64,000 nucleotides of DNA, taken from the NCBI RefSeq assembly GCF_017744445.1, contig NZ_JAGIBH010000014.1:62001-126000 (forward strand), given 5' to 3'. Under the pieces are notes generated by a model. It saw only the letters and a list, made by a program, of their open reading frames with translations. It was not told the DNA's origin and did not search any database. Each line of letters begins with the position of its first letter. The first letter of the stretch is position 1. The DNA is from Caulobacter sp. (GTDB lineage: Bacteria; Pseudomonadota; Alphaproteobacteria; Caulobacterales; Caulobacteraceae). The position numbers and the translations under genes were made by a program. Of the stretch, positions 41,974-49,404 are shown piece after piece.

Positions 41974-42096
41974 CGTTTCCCCGGCGAAAGCCGGGCCCAA
42001 ATGCAAGAGCGCCCGCGCCCCGGACAGGATCGCGGGCGTTTTTGCGTGCCCTCCACAGCCCTACGATCTGGGTCCCGGCTTTCGCCGGGAAAACGG
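41974..42096. repeat. Intergenic inverted-repeat element, GCGAAAGC type
   Basis: The left arm (41974-42000) and right arm (42069-42096) are nearly perfect inverted copies built around CCGGC-GAAA-GCCGG. Between them lies a standard terminator. The same arms occur at 59218-59350, and a related type at 1866-1955. Confidence 0.8.
42010..42043 (+). terminator. Rho-independent terminator after tldD
   Basis: CGCCCGCG (42010-42017) pairs with CGCGGGCG (42031-42038), followed by TTTTTG. It is nested inside the repeat element and ends the padR-tldD transcript. Confidence 0.8.
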
Positions 42097-42097
42097 G

Positions 42098-42595
42098 CTA
42101 GAGGGGGCGTTCCAGATAGGTGACGGTCTTCTTCCCGCCATGGATCTCGGCCGTCCCCACCGGGACAAACCCCAGCGCCGCATGGAACGCATCCGACGCC
42201 GGGTTGGGCGGATCGGAATTGACCTCGCACACGATCCGCTGGTGCCCGGCCGCCTTTGCCGCCGCGAAGAGGTCGTCATACAGCGCCCGCGCCAGGCCTC
42301 TGCCCCGCGCGCTATCGGCCACCACCACCCGGTCGACATAGACGAAGCTCGGATAGCGCTCGCGGAACCACAGATAGTTGACGCTGTCATAGTCGGCCGC
42401 CTGGTCGAAGGTCAGCAGCAGGGCGTCGGCGACGCCCACGCGACGCGCGACGAAGGCCTCGCTCACCAGATGCGCCAGCCGCTGGAGCTCTAGCCAGGAC
42501 AGCTCCACCGCATGGGCGTTGTTCAGCGCCAGCAGGGCCTCGCCGTCGCTGCCGGCCAGGTTGTTCGTCGTCAGCGGGGTCACGGCGTTGGTCAT
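42098..42595 (-). CDS. GNAT family N-acetyltransferase
   Basis: A 165-residue acetyltransferase with VDRVVVADSARGRGLARALYDDLF (acetyl-CoA loop R-G-R-G-L-A) and a final FHAALGFVPVG strand. The N-terminal third is variable and should bind the acceptor. The ATG at 42595 follows a GAGCTTTCG context and starts MTNAVTPL; an upstream start is less likely. Acceptor unknown. Confidence 0.87.
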   Translation of the reverse strand: MTNAVTPLTTNNLAGSDGEALLALNNAHAVELSWLELQRLAHLVSEAFVARRVGVADALLLTFDQAADYDSVNYLWFRERYPSFVYVDRVVVADSARGRGLARALYDDLFAAAKAAGHQRIVCEVNSDPPNPASDAFHAALGFVPVGTAEIHGGKKTVTYLERPL

Positions 42596-42669
42596 CGAAA
42601 GCTCCTCGGAACCCGAGCACCTAGGGCGACGAAAGCCTTGCCGCAAGCGGCTCGGCCACAGTGATCACT

Positions 42670-42774
42670 GGCAACGTGTCGGAAGTTTAATCCACATTTC
42701 ACGCTTGTAACTTTCTTCGCGAGCCCGCCCCGGCCACGTTGCCCCCGCAGAACAAAGGCCCTGGGGAGGGCCTT
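42670..42774. promoter_or_regulatory. Inverted repeats in the leader of the TonB-receptor gene
   Basis: GGCAACGTG (42670-42678) is repeated inverted as CACGTTGCC (42735-42743), 56 bp apart. A hairpin (AAGGCCCT-GGGG-AGGGCCTT, 42755-42774) lies immediately before the AAAGGGG ribosome site at about 42776. The hairpin may influence translation; the distant pair could be a looped operator. Inferred from sequence only. Confidence 0.45.
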
Positions 42775-42791
42775 CAAAGGGGAACGGACGG

Positions 42792-44849
42792 ATGCTCGCG
42801 AGCGTGCTGCTGATAGCCATGGCGGGGGTCGCCCCGCTCGACGCCGATCCACCCATTTCCACCGCCGCGCCGGCCGCCCCCATGGCGCCTCAAGATGTCG
42901 AGCCGTCCCAGCGCGGCGTCATCCCCTACGCTCCCGAATTCTTCGCCGCCGCCCAGCCCAGCACGGCCCTGGACATGATCACCCGCCTGCCAGGCTTCAA
43001 TCTGGAGCAGGGCGACAATGTTCGAGGCTTCGCCGGCGCGGCCGGCAATGTGCTGATCAACGGCGAGCGTCCGACGACCAAGAACGAATCGCTGGAGGAC
43101 ATGCTGCGGCGGATCGCGGCCCCGACCGTCGAGCGCATCGACCTGATCCGTGGCGGCGCGCCGGGCATCGACATGCAGGGCCGCACGGTGATGGCCAATA
43201 TCGTGCTCAAGCGCACGGTCCAGGTGCAGAAGGTCGTCAACGTCCAGACCTATGTCTATCCGGATGGCATGTTCGGCCCGATCGTCGAGCTGGAAGGCTC
43301 GCGCCGCGAGGGCGACTACGCGCTGGAAGGCTCATTGCGGGCCACCCAGGACCGCACCGACAACACCTTCGACGGCGGCGTGCGCCTGCGCGCCGACGGC
43401 AATGGCGTCCCGACCGCCAAGGACGCCCTGAAGGGCTACGACACCATCTACAACTACGTGCTGCGCGGCGCGGTGCAGCGGCCGACCCTGGGCGGCAAGG
43501 CCCGGGTCAACGCCAAGCTGGAATATTTCGGCTACGACCGCGACGTCACCGCCACGCGGGTGTTCCCGGCGCCCGGCCGCGAGGTCACCGGCGAGAAGCT
43601 GCACAGCTGGTCGGGCGAGTTCGGGGGTCGCTTCGACCGCGCCCTGTCGGCCCGCTCGGACCTGCAGCTGGTCCTGCTGCAGAACCTGAACCGCGAGATC
43701 TACGGCTCGACCTTCGAGGATCCGCGCCTGTTCGTGGACTACAAGTCGCGCACCGACACCGGCGAAACGATCTTGCGCTCGGAACTGCGCCACCGCCGCA
43801 GCGACAAGCTGTCGTTCGAGGCCGGGCTGGAGGGCGCCTATAACGTCCTGGACGGCGACACGCGCTATTTCGAGAACAGCGTCGCCCTCCCGCTGCCGGC
43901 CGCCCAGGTCAAGGTCGAGGAGCTGCGCGGCGAACTGTCGGGCAAGGCGATCTGGCGGGCCACGCCCAAGCTGAACGTCGAGGCCGGCGCCCGCCTTGAA
44001 GTCTCCAAGATCAGCCAGAGCGGCGACACCGATCTCGCGAAGAAGTTCTTCTATCCCAAGCCCCGGCTGCTCGCGACCTGGTCGCCGACCGGCACGGATC
44101 AGCTACGGGTGCGGATCGAGCGCGAGGTGGGCCAGCTGGACTTTGGCGACTTCGTCTCGTCGGCGGGCACCGAGACCGGCACGGTCGACGCCGGCAACCC
44201 GGACCTGGTGCCCGAGCGCAAATGGGTGCTGGAGACGGCCTGGGAGAAGCGCTTCTGGGGCGGCGGCGCCCTGGTGCTGTTGTGGCGCCACGCCGAGATC
44301 CAGGACGTGGTCGACGTCATCCCGATCAACAAGGTCTTCGAGGCGCCGGGCAATATCGGCGACGGCAAGAGCGACTTCTACCAGGTCAACCTGACCCTCC
44401 CCACCGACAAGCTGGGCGTCAGCGGCGGCCAGCTGAAGATGCGGGCCTCCTGGGCGCAGAGCGACGTCACCGACCCGGTCACCCAGGCCAAGCGCCGCAT
44501 CTCGGGCCAGACGCCGTTCACCTGCGACGTGCGCTTCACGCGCGACATGCCGGGCGGCAAGTGGAGCTGGGGCGTGATCACCTTCTGCCCGAACGAGCAG
44601 CGCTACTACCGAGTCGGCGAGGTGCGCACCTTCACCTACGAGCAGTGGATCGAGGGCTTCTTCGAGTGGCGGCCGCGCAAGGACCTGACCATCCGCACCG
44701 AGCTGGCCAACTGGACCAGCCGGCACAAGGGCCGCACGCGGGTGATGTACGCCGGCGGCCGGGGGACCGGTGTCGTCGCCCAAGTGGAACAGCGTGAACT
44801 TCCGTTCGAGCCGTACCTGTTCATCAAGGTGCGCAAGAGCTTTGGGTAG
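42792..44849 (+). CDS. TonB-dependent receptor-like outer-membrane protein
   Basis: A 685-residue outer-membrane protein: short signal region (MLASVLLIAMAGVAPL), plug domain (DMITRLPGFNLEQGDNVRGF, VERIDLIRGGAPGIDMQG) and a long barrel with alternating aromatic strands such as YALEGSLRATQDRTDN. No obvious TonB box is visible at the N-terminus, and the C-terminus is KSFG rather than the usual terminal Phe. The plug resembles small TonB receptors with carboxypeptidase-free starts. Ligand unknown. Confidence 0.85.
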   Translation: MLASVLLIAMAGVAPLDADPPISTAAPAAPMAPQDVEPSQRGVIPYAPEFFAAAQPSTALDMITRLPGFNLEQGDNVRGFAGAAGNVLINGERPTTKNESLEDMLRRIAAPTVERIDLIRGGAPGIDMQGRTVMANIVLKRTVQVQKVVNVQTYVYPDGMFGPIVELEGSRREGDYALEGSLRATQDRTDNTFDGGVRLRADGNGVPTAKDALKGYDTIYNYVLRGAVQRPTLGGKARVNAKLEYFGYDRDVTATRVFPAPGREVTGEKLHSWSGEFGGRFDRALSARSDLQLVLLQNLNREIYGSTFEDPRLFVDYKSRTDTGETILRSELRHRRSDKLSFEAGLEGAYNVLDGDTRYFENSVALPLPAAQVKVEELRGELSGKAIWRATPKLNVEAGARLEVSKISQSGDTDLAKKFFYPKPRLLATWSPTGTDQLRVRIEREVGQLDFGDFVSSAGTETGTVDAGNPDLVPERKWVLETAWEKRFWGGGALVLLWRHAEIQDVVDVIPINKVFEAPGNIGDGKSDFYQVNLTLPTDKLGVSGGQLKMRASWAQSDVTDPVTQAKRRISGQTPFTCDVRFTRDMPGGKWSWGVITFCPNEQRYYRVGEVRTFTYEQWIEGFFEWRPRKDLTIRTELANWTSRHKGRTRVMYAGGRGTGVVAQVEQRELPFEPYLFIKVRKSFG

Positions 44850-44907
44850 GGAGCGGAAACGGCCTCGGGCGGTTTGAGCCACCCCCGAGACCGTCCCACC
44901 CGAAGGT

Positions 44908-44969
44908 GAGGCGTGGCCCCTCCACGCCTCGTGAAGGGCCCCGGGCAAGCCGCCGGGGCCCTTCTTTCA
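44908..44969. terminator. Tandem hairpins with terminator between convergent genes
   Basis: First hairpin: GAGGCGTGG-CCCCT-CCACGCCTC (44908-44930). Second: AAGGGCCCCGG at 44934-44944 pairs with CCGGGGCCCTT at 44953-44963, followed by CTTTCATTT. The second acts on the plus strand for the TonB receptor, and its symmetry lets it serve the minus-strand transporter gene as well. Confidence 0.75.
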
Positions 44970-44977
44970 TTTGGGCC

Positions 44978-46882
44978 TTAGGCCTGGCCCGAGACGGTCG
45001 AGTCCGCGATCGGCTGCGGATCGGTTTCATCGGCGCCGTGCGACCACTTCTTCAGGAACGGCGACAGGATCAGGAACAGCACGCCCAGGCCGATGGCGGC
45101 CAGGCCGATGACCTTGAACACCAGCAGCGACTGGGCCATGGCGGCGGCGGGGTTCAGCACCTGGCCGCCGATGGTCTCGGTGGCGGCGATGGCGGCGATC
45201 CAGCCGCCGAACAAGTTGGCCATGGCCAGGGCCATGTACCAGACGGCCATCACGAACGAGACCATGTGCAGCGGCGACAGCTTGGTCATCTGCGACAGGC
45301 CGACCGGCGACATGCACATCTCGCCGCCCGTGTGCAGCATGTACATCAGCACCAGGAAGATCAGCGGCATCTTGAAGGCGCCGTCGGCGAACTGGGCGCC
45401 GACCAGCAGGATCAGGAAGCCGGCCCCGACCTGGATCAGCGACAGGCCGAACTTGATCATCGGGTTGGGGTTGATCCCGCGCGCGGTCAGCACCGTCCAC
45501 AGGGCGGCGAAGACCGGGGCGAAGATCAGGATCCAGCCGGCGTTGATGGCCTGGGTCTGGGCGGCGTTGAAGTCGGTGTTGACCCAGAACTTGCCCGCCG
45601 TCGAGATGCCCGCAGCGCTCAGCTGGGCGGGCGAGCCCAGCACCACCGAACCGCCGAACCACTCGACCGGCTTGGAGATCAAGGTCAGGTTGACGTTGGT
45701 GGCCGCGAACAGGTTCAGCGACGAGCCGGCCTGCTCGAACAGGGTCCAGAACACCACCGCGCCCAGCACCAGCACCGTGGCCAGCAGGAGGCGCTCACGC
45801 TCGACCTTCTCGCACTTGGCGAAGGCGAACCACAGGATATAGCCCAGCGAGCCGAACATGCCGGCCAGCAGGGTGACATTGACGACCGGGGTGCGCTGGA
45901 CGACCAGGAACACCGCCACGACGGCCAGGATCGAGACGCCGTAGATCACCACCTCGCGGGTGATGGGCCCGGCGACCTTCTCCTTCAGGTTCGCGCCCTC
46001 CGGCGGCTCGCCGCGGCCCAGCAGCCAGGGCTTGCCCAGCACGAAGATGATGAAGCCGGCCAGCATGCCCAGACCCGCCGCGCCGAAGCCGGCCCACCAG
46101 CCGACATTGACGCCCAGGATGCCGCACAGGATCGAGGCCCAGAACGAACCCAGGTTGATGCCGAAATAGTAGAGGGTGAAGCCGGGATCCCGGCGCGGAT
46201 CGCCCTGCGGATACAGCTGCCCGACCAGCGCCGCGACGTTCGACTTCATGAAGCCCACGCCGACGATGATCAGCGACAGGGCCAGCCAGAAGATGTTGAG
46301 GTACATCGGGTCGCGACCGGCCACGTCCAGCTTGTACTGGCCCTTGGGCAGCACGGCGGGGAGGCCGGCGTCGGCCGGCAGGTTCTTGATCGTGAAGTCG
46401 CCGGTCTCGGTCGCGCTGACGTCGTAGGGCTTGCCCGCCACGACCATCTTGGCCACGCGCTCGTCGCCACGGCCGTCGGACTTAAATTCGTAGGTCTGGC
46501 CGGCATAGGTCAGGGTCTGGACGGCAGGCTTGCCCTCGACGGCCATGGCCAGGTGGCCGGCCACCAGCAGGATCGCGCCGAACGCGACGGCCTTGCGGGT
46601 GCCCAGATAGCGGTCGGCCAGGAAGCCGCCCAGCAGGGGCACGATATAGACCAGCGAGGTGTAGGAGCCGTAGTGGCCGCTGGCGACCTTGGGGTCGAAC
46701 AGGAAGTGCTGGGTCAGGTAGAAGATCAGCAGGCCCCGCATGCCGTAGTAGGAGAAGCGCTCCCACATCTCGGCCAGGAAGCAGATGATCAGGCCGCGCG
46801 GGTGGCCCTTCAGAAGTTGGACCAGGACGGGAATGCCGGTCACGAGCGTGACCAGAATGCCGCCGGCGATAACGATGTTCAT
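44978..46882 (-). CDS. POT family peptide transporter with a large periplasmic insert
   Basis: A 634-residue proton-dependent oligopeptide transporter. ERFSYYGMRGLL and GFTLYYFGINLGSFWA are the POT signatures. Between the third or fourth helix (LGTRKAVAFGAILLVAGHLAM) and the next (MYLNIFWLALSLIIVGVGF) there is an extra soluble block of about 100 residues, rich in beta-strand (TYAGQTYEFKSDGRG, VSATETGDFTIKNLPA), which standard 450-500 residue POTs do not have. It should import di- and tripeptides; the insert might be extracytoplasmic substrate-binding. Confidence 0.9.
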   Translation of the reverse strand: MNIVIAGGILVTLVTGIPVLVQLLKGHPRGLIICFLAEMWERFSYYGMRGLLIFYLTQHFLFDPKVASGHYGSYTSLVYIVPLLGGFLADRYLGTRKAVAFGAILLVAGHLAMAVEGKPAVQTLTYAGQTYEFKSDGRGDERVAKMVVAGKPYDVSATETGDFTIKNLPADAGLPAVLPKGQYKLDVAGRDPMYLNIFWLALSLIIVGVGFMKSNVAALVGQLYPQGDPRRDPGFTLYYFGINLGSFWASILCGILGVNVGWWAGFGAAGLGMLAGFIIFVLGKPWLLGRGEPPEGANLKEKVAGPITREVVIYGVSILAVVAVFLVVQRTPVVNVTLLAGMFGSLGYILWFAFAKCEKVERERLLLATVLVLGAVVFWTLFEQAGSSLNLFAATNVNLTLISKPVEWFGGSVVLGSPAQLSAAGISTAGKFWVNTDFNAAQTQAINAGWILIFAPVFAALWTVLTARGINPNPMIKFGLSLIQVGAGFLILLVGAQFADGAFKMPLIFLVLMYMLHTGGEMCMSPVGLSQMTKLSPLHMVSFVMAVWYMALAMANLFGGWIAAIAATETIGGQVLNPAAAMAQSLLVFKVIGLAAIGLGVLFLILSPFLKKWSHGADETDPQPIADSTVSGQA

Positions 46883-47094
46883 ACGCTAGCCTTGAAACGT
46901 GACGAGTGGCGAGAAACCGACCCCCGTCGGCCAAATCATCCCGCCTGCCCCAATTTAGCGGGGAGAAGATCACGCGCACGGCGGTTTCACAAGCAACGGC
47001 TTGCCGGACGGGTTTGGCGTTCCGATCTATGGCGTGAAGCTTGGCGGTCTACCTATGCGTTTGCATCAGGAACCCATTCAGGCGGGAGCCCCCG

Positions 47095-47655
47095 ATGAAG
47101 ATCCCCGACGCGAGCCACCCCATCACCATCACCCGATCGCCCAACACGGTGCGGGTGCTCTATGAAGGCCACGAGATCGCCGACAGCGACGATGTCGTGG
47201 TGCTGAACGAGGCAAACTATCCGCCCGTCTTCTACTTCCCGCGCGGCGACGTGCAGATGGATTTCCTGCGCCGCACCGACAAGGTGACGCACTGTCCGTA
47301 CAAGGGCGACGCCTCGTACTTCACCATCTATCGCGATGGCACGCTGATCGAGAACGCGGTGTGGTCGTACGAGACCCCTTACGACGCCGTGAGCCAGATC
47401 GCCGATCGCGTCGCCTTCTATCCCGAACATGTCGAGTTCGAACTTGGTGAGCTCACGGCGGCCGAGACCGAGGCCGCCCTGAACGTCGACGCCGTGATCC
47501 AGCACACCGACAGCGGCGCGGGAACCAGCCAGGCCGAGAAGTGGCCGCCGAACGTCGAGATGCCTGATGCCGATCGGCAGGACGTTGAGAGACCGGACAG
47601 AGGCAGGATCGAGCGCGACGTCGACCAGCCCTACAAGGGCGTCGGGTCGCTGTAG
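47095..47655 (+). CDS. DUF427 domain protein with C-terminal extension
   Basis: A 186-residue protein. Residues 1-130 are a DUF427 domain (YEGHEIADSDDVVVLNEA, PVFYFPRGDVQM, THCPYKGDASYFTI, DRVAFYPEHVEF), a small beta fold of unknown function. The rest (about 55 residues, VIQHTDSGAGTSQAEKW to the end) is hydrophilic and possibly disordered. The ATG at 47095 follows GGGAG. No clear pathway. Confidence 0.87.
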   Translation: MKIPDASHPITITRSPNTVRVLYEGHEIADSDDVVVLNEANYPPVFYFPRGDVQMDFLRRTDKVTHCPYKGDASYFTIYRDGTLIENAVWSYETPYDAVSQIADRVAFYPEHVEFELGELTAAETEAALNVDAVIQHTDSGAGTSQAEKWPPNVEMPDADRQDVERPDRGRIERDVDQPYKGVGSL

Positions 47656-47668
47656 CAAGGCGTCGGGC

Positions 47669-47684
47669 TTAAGCCCGCGTTAAC
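47669..47684. promoter_or_regulatory. CtrA-binding site TTAA-N7-TTAAC
   Basis: TTAA (47669-47672), 7 bp, TTAAC (47680-47684) matches the full consensus of the cell-cycle regulator CtrA. It starts 72 bp upstream of the ATG of the 47-residue membrane protein, placing it around a -35 position. The left half also lies in a palindrome (GGGCTTAAGCCC, 47665-47676). Confidence 0.7.
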
Positions 47685-47740
47685 CGCTGGGAGCGTGACC
47701 ATACCGGTCTAGCTCCCATCAGAGGGGCGCGGAGGAAACC

Positions 47741-47884
47741 ATGGCCTACGTCTCGTACCGGACGGACGCTGTTCACGCGACGACCCAATCCCGGCCCAAG
47801 CTCGCCTGGGGCCGCTTGTTCGCCCTGGCGGCGACCATCACGCTTTGGGTCGGCATCATCGCCGGCGTGCGAGCCCTTTTCTAA
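47741..47884 (+). CDS. Small membrane protein, 47 residues
   Basis: ATG at 47741 with a near-ideal ribosome site (GGAGGAAACC). The sequence starts AYVSYRTDAVHATTQSRPK and has one C-terminal transmembrane helix (FALAATITLWVGIIAGVRAL). It is too short for standard gene finding. The stop overlaps the stop of the convergent di-heme gene by 4 bp. A CtrA box upstream suggests cell-cycle-timed expression. Function unknown. Confidence 0.7.
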   Translation: MAYVSYRTDAVHATTQSRPKLAWGRLFALAATITLWVGIIAGVRALF

Positions 47885-48861
47885 AGCTTCGCCGCGTCGG
47901 CCTCGCACGAGGTCTTCGGCAGCGAGAAGCGCGGATCGGCGACGAAGCGGTCGTCGGTAAGCGTGCGCAGGAACGCGGCGAGATCATCGACCTCACCGTC
48001 CTTCAGACCCATCGCCATCCGATGCCGGCGGATCGCGCCTTGCAGGGTGCGAGCCGAGCCGTCGTGCAGATAGGGCCCGCTGATCGCCACGTTGCGCAGC
48101 GACGGGGTGCGGAACTTGCCGTTGTCGGCCGCCTTGCCAGTGATCTCGCCCAGTCCCTGGTCGCCGGAGAACGGCAGGTCGATGCGGTGGAAGGCGCCGG
48201 GCTTGGTCGCATCCGTGAAGTCCGGGGCGGCGTGACAGGTCGCGCAGCCGGCCTTGCCGAAGAACAGTGTCTCGCCGCGCACCGCCTCGATCGACGTATC
48301 GACCGCCTCGCCGCGCACCTTGCGGTCGTAGGGCGCGTCGCGGGACACCATCGTCCGCTGGAAAGCCGCCAGGGCCTTGGTGATCGTCGTCATGCTGATC
48401 GCCTGCCCCGGGAAGGCGGCGGCGAAGAGCTTGCGGTAGCAGGCCTGGCCGCCGATGCGGTCCTCCAGCACCTTCTCCTGGCCGTGGAAGCCCATCTCGA
48501 CCGGCGTGGTCCCGGCGATCGGGATCAGGGCCTGGTCCTCCAGCCGGGTCACGCGCGGATCGCCCCAGGTCAGGCTGGCGAAGGTCGCGACATTGGCCAG
48601 GGTCTGGATGTTGCGCCGCCCCGGATCGCCGTGGACGCCCGGGCGGGTGGCGTTGCCGTCGGTGAAGCCGTGATGCTGCTCGTGGCAGGTGGCGCAGGCC
48701 AGGGTGCCGTCGATCGACAGGTCGGCGTCGTAGAACAGCCGCCGCCCCAGCTCGACCCGCACCTCCGAGACCGGACGTTGGGCCAGGCCCGACGTGAAGG
48801 CGGCCAGCAGGCACAGGGCGCCGATAGCCCCCAGCGCCGTGCTGACCGCCCCCAGTTTCAT
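47881..48861 (-). CDS. MauG/MbnH-like di-heme cytochrome c peroxidase
   Basis: A 326-residue periplasmic enzyme with a signal (LGAIGALCLLAAFTSGLA) and two c-type haem sites (CATCH at about residue 60 and again at about 210). LANVATFASLTWGDPR, LEDQALIPIAG, TKALAAFQRTM and FRTPSLRNVAISGPYLHDGS match, as I remember them, the MbnH subgroup, whose known members oxidise a Trp in a partner protein. The ATG at 48861 is 1 nt from the stop of the secreted-protein gene. Operon: TonB receptor, secreted protein, this enzyme. Confidence 0.85.
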   Translation of the reverse strand: MKLGAVSTALGAIGALCLLAAFTSGLAQRPVSEVRVELGRRLFYDADLSIDGTLACATCHEQHHGFTDGNATRPGVHGDPGRRNIQTLANVATFASLTWGDPRVTRLEDQALIPIAGTTPVEMGFHGQEKVLEDRIGGQACYRKLFAAAFPGQAISMTTITKALAAFQRTMVSRDAPYDRKVRGEAVDTSIEAVRGETLFFGKAGCATCHAAPDFTDATKPGAFHRIDLPFSGDQGLGEITGKAADNGKFRTPSLRNVAISGPYLHDGSARTLQGAIRRHRMAMGLKDGEVDDLAAFLRTLTDDRFVADPRFSLPKTSCEADAAKL

Positions 48862-48862
48862 A

Positions 48863-49393
48863 TCAGGGCTTGGCCGCGACCATGATCGGCAGAGCGGCCT
48901 CGGCATTGGCCGAGATCTGCACGACGTAGCGGCCCGGCTGCAGGTCGAAGCTGACCATCTTGCGCAGGGTGGTGCAGGCCGGACCCCGGCCATGGCCAGT
49001 CGAGCGCTGGGCCGCGTCGCCCTTCAGCACGTCGACCCAGGCGCCCGTGCCCAGGGCGATGGTGTAGGTCCCGGCCGTGGCGATATCGATCGCGAACAGC
49101 CCGCCCTTGCTGACCGTGCCGCCCGGCTTTTCGGGCTGGACGACATAGGTCACCTCCGGCGTCGGCGCCAGCGCGGCGACGAAGGCCTGGCCCGGCGTCA
49201 GCACGGCCTTGTCCAGCTCGGCCACGCCCTTGGCGGCGACGAGGTCCTTCTTGGCGGTCCAGGCAGTCAGCTCGGCCGGCAGGTCCTTGTCCATGGCGGC
49301 GCAAGCGGCGGCCGGCGCGGCGGGGGCCATCTGGGCCGAGGCCGCGAACGGCGTTGCCAGAACGGCGAGAGCAGCAAGAACGGTCAGGCGCAT
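48863..49393 (-). CDS. Secreted small protein encoded with the di-heme enzyme
   Basis: A 176-residue exported protein (signal LTVLAALAVLATPFAASA). Two cysteines (AACAAMDK near residue 31 and RGPACTTLRK near 140) could form a disulfide. Beta-rich segments (GGLFAIDIATAGTYTIALG, VSFDLQPGRYVVQIS) suggest an Ig-like or jelly-roll fold. Trp occurs only at LTAWTAKK and GAWVDVL. The STGHGRGPAC segment could bind metal. Homologues I recall carry an unlikely homogentisate dioxygenase label; the function is open. Confidence 0.7.
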   Translation of the reverse strand: MRLTVLAALAVLATPFAASAQMAPAAPAAACAAMDKDLPAELTAWTAKKDLVAAKGVAELDKAVLTPGQAFVAALAPTPEVTYVVQPEKPGGTVSKGGLFAIDIATAGTYTIALGTGAWVDVLKGDAAQRSTGHGRGPACTTLRKMVSFDLQPGRYVVQISANAEAALPIMVAAKP

Positions 49394-49404
49394 CGGGATC
49401 TCTC

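Noticed and set aside
44906..47098. A 730-codon frame opposite the POT transporter
   Set aside because: Antisense shadow of a real transporter gene; composition is typical of third-position GC bias.
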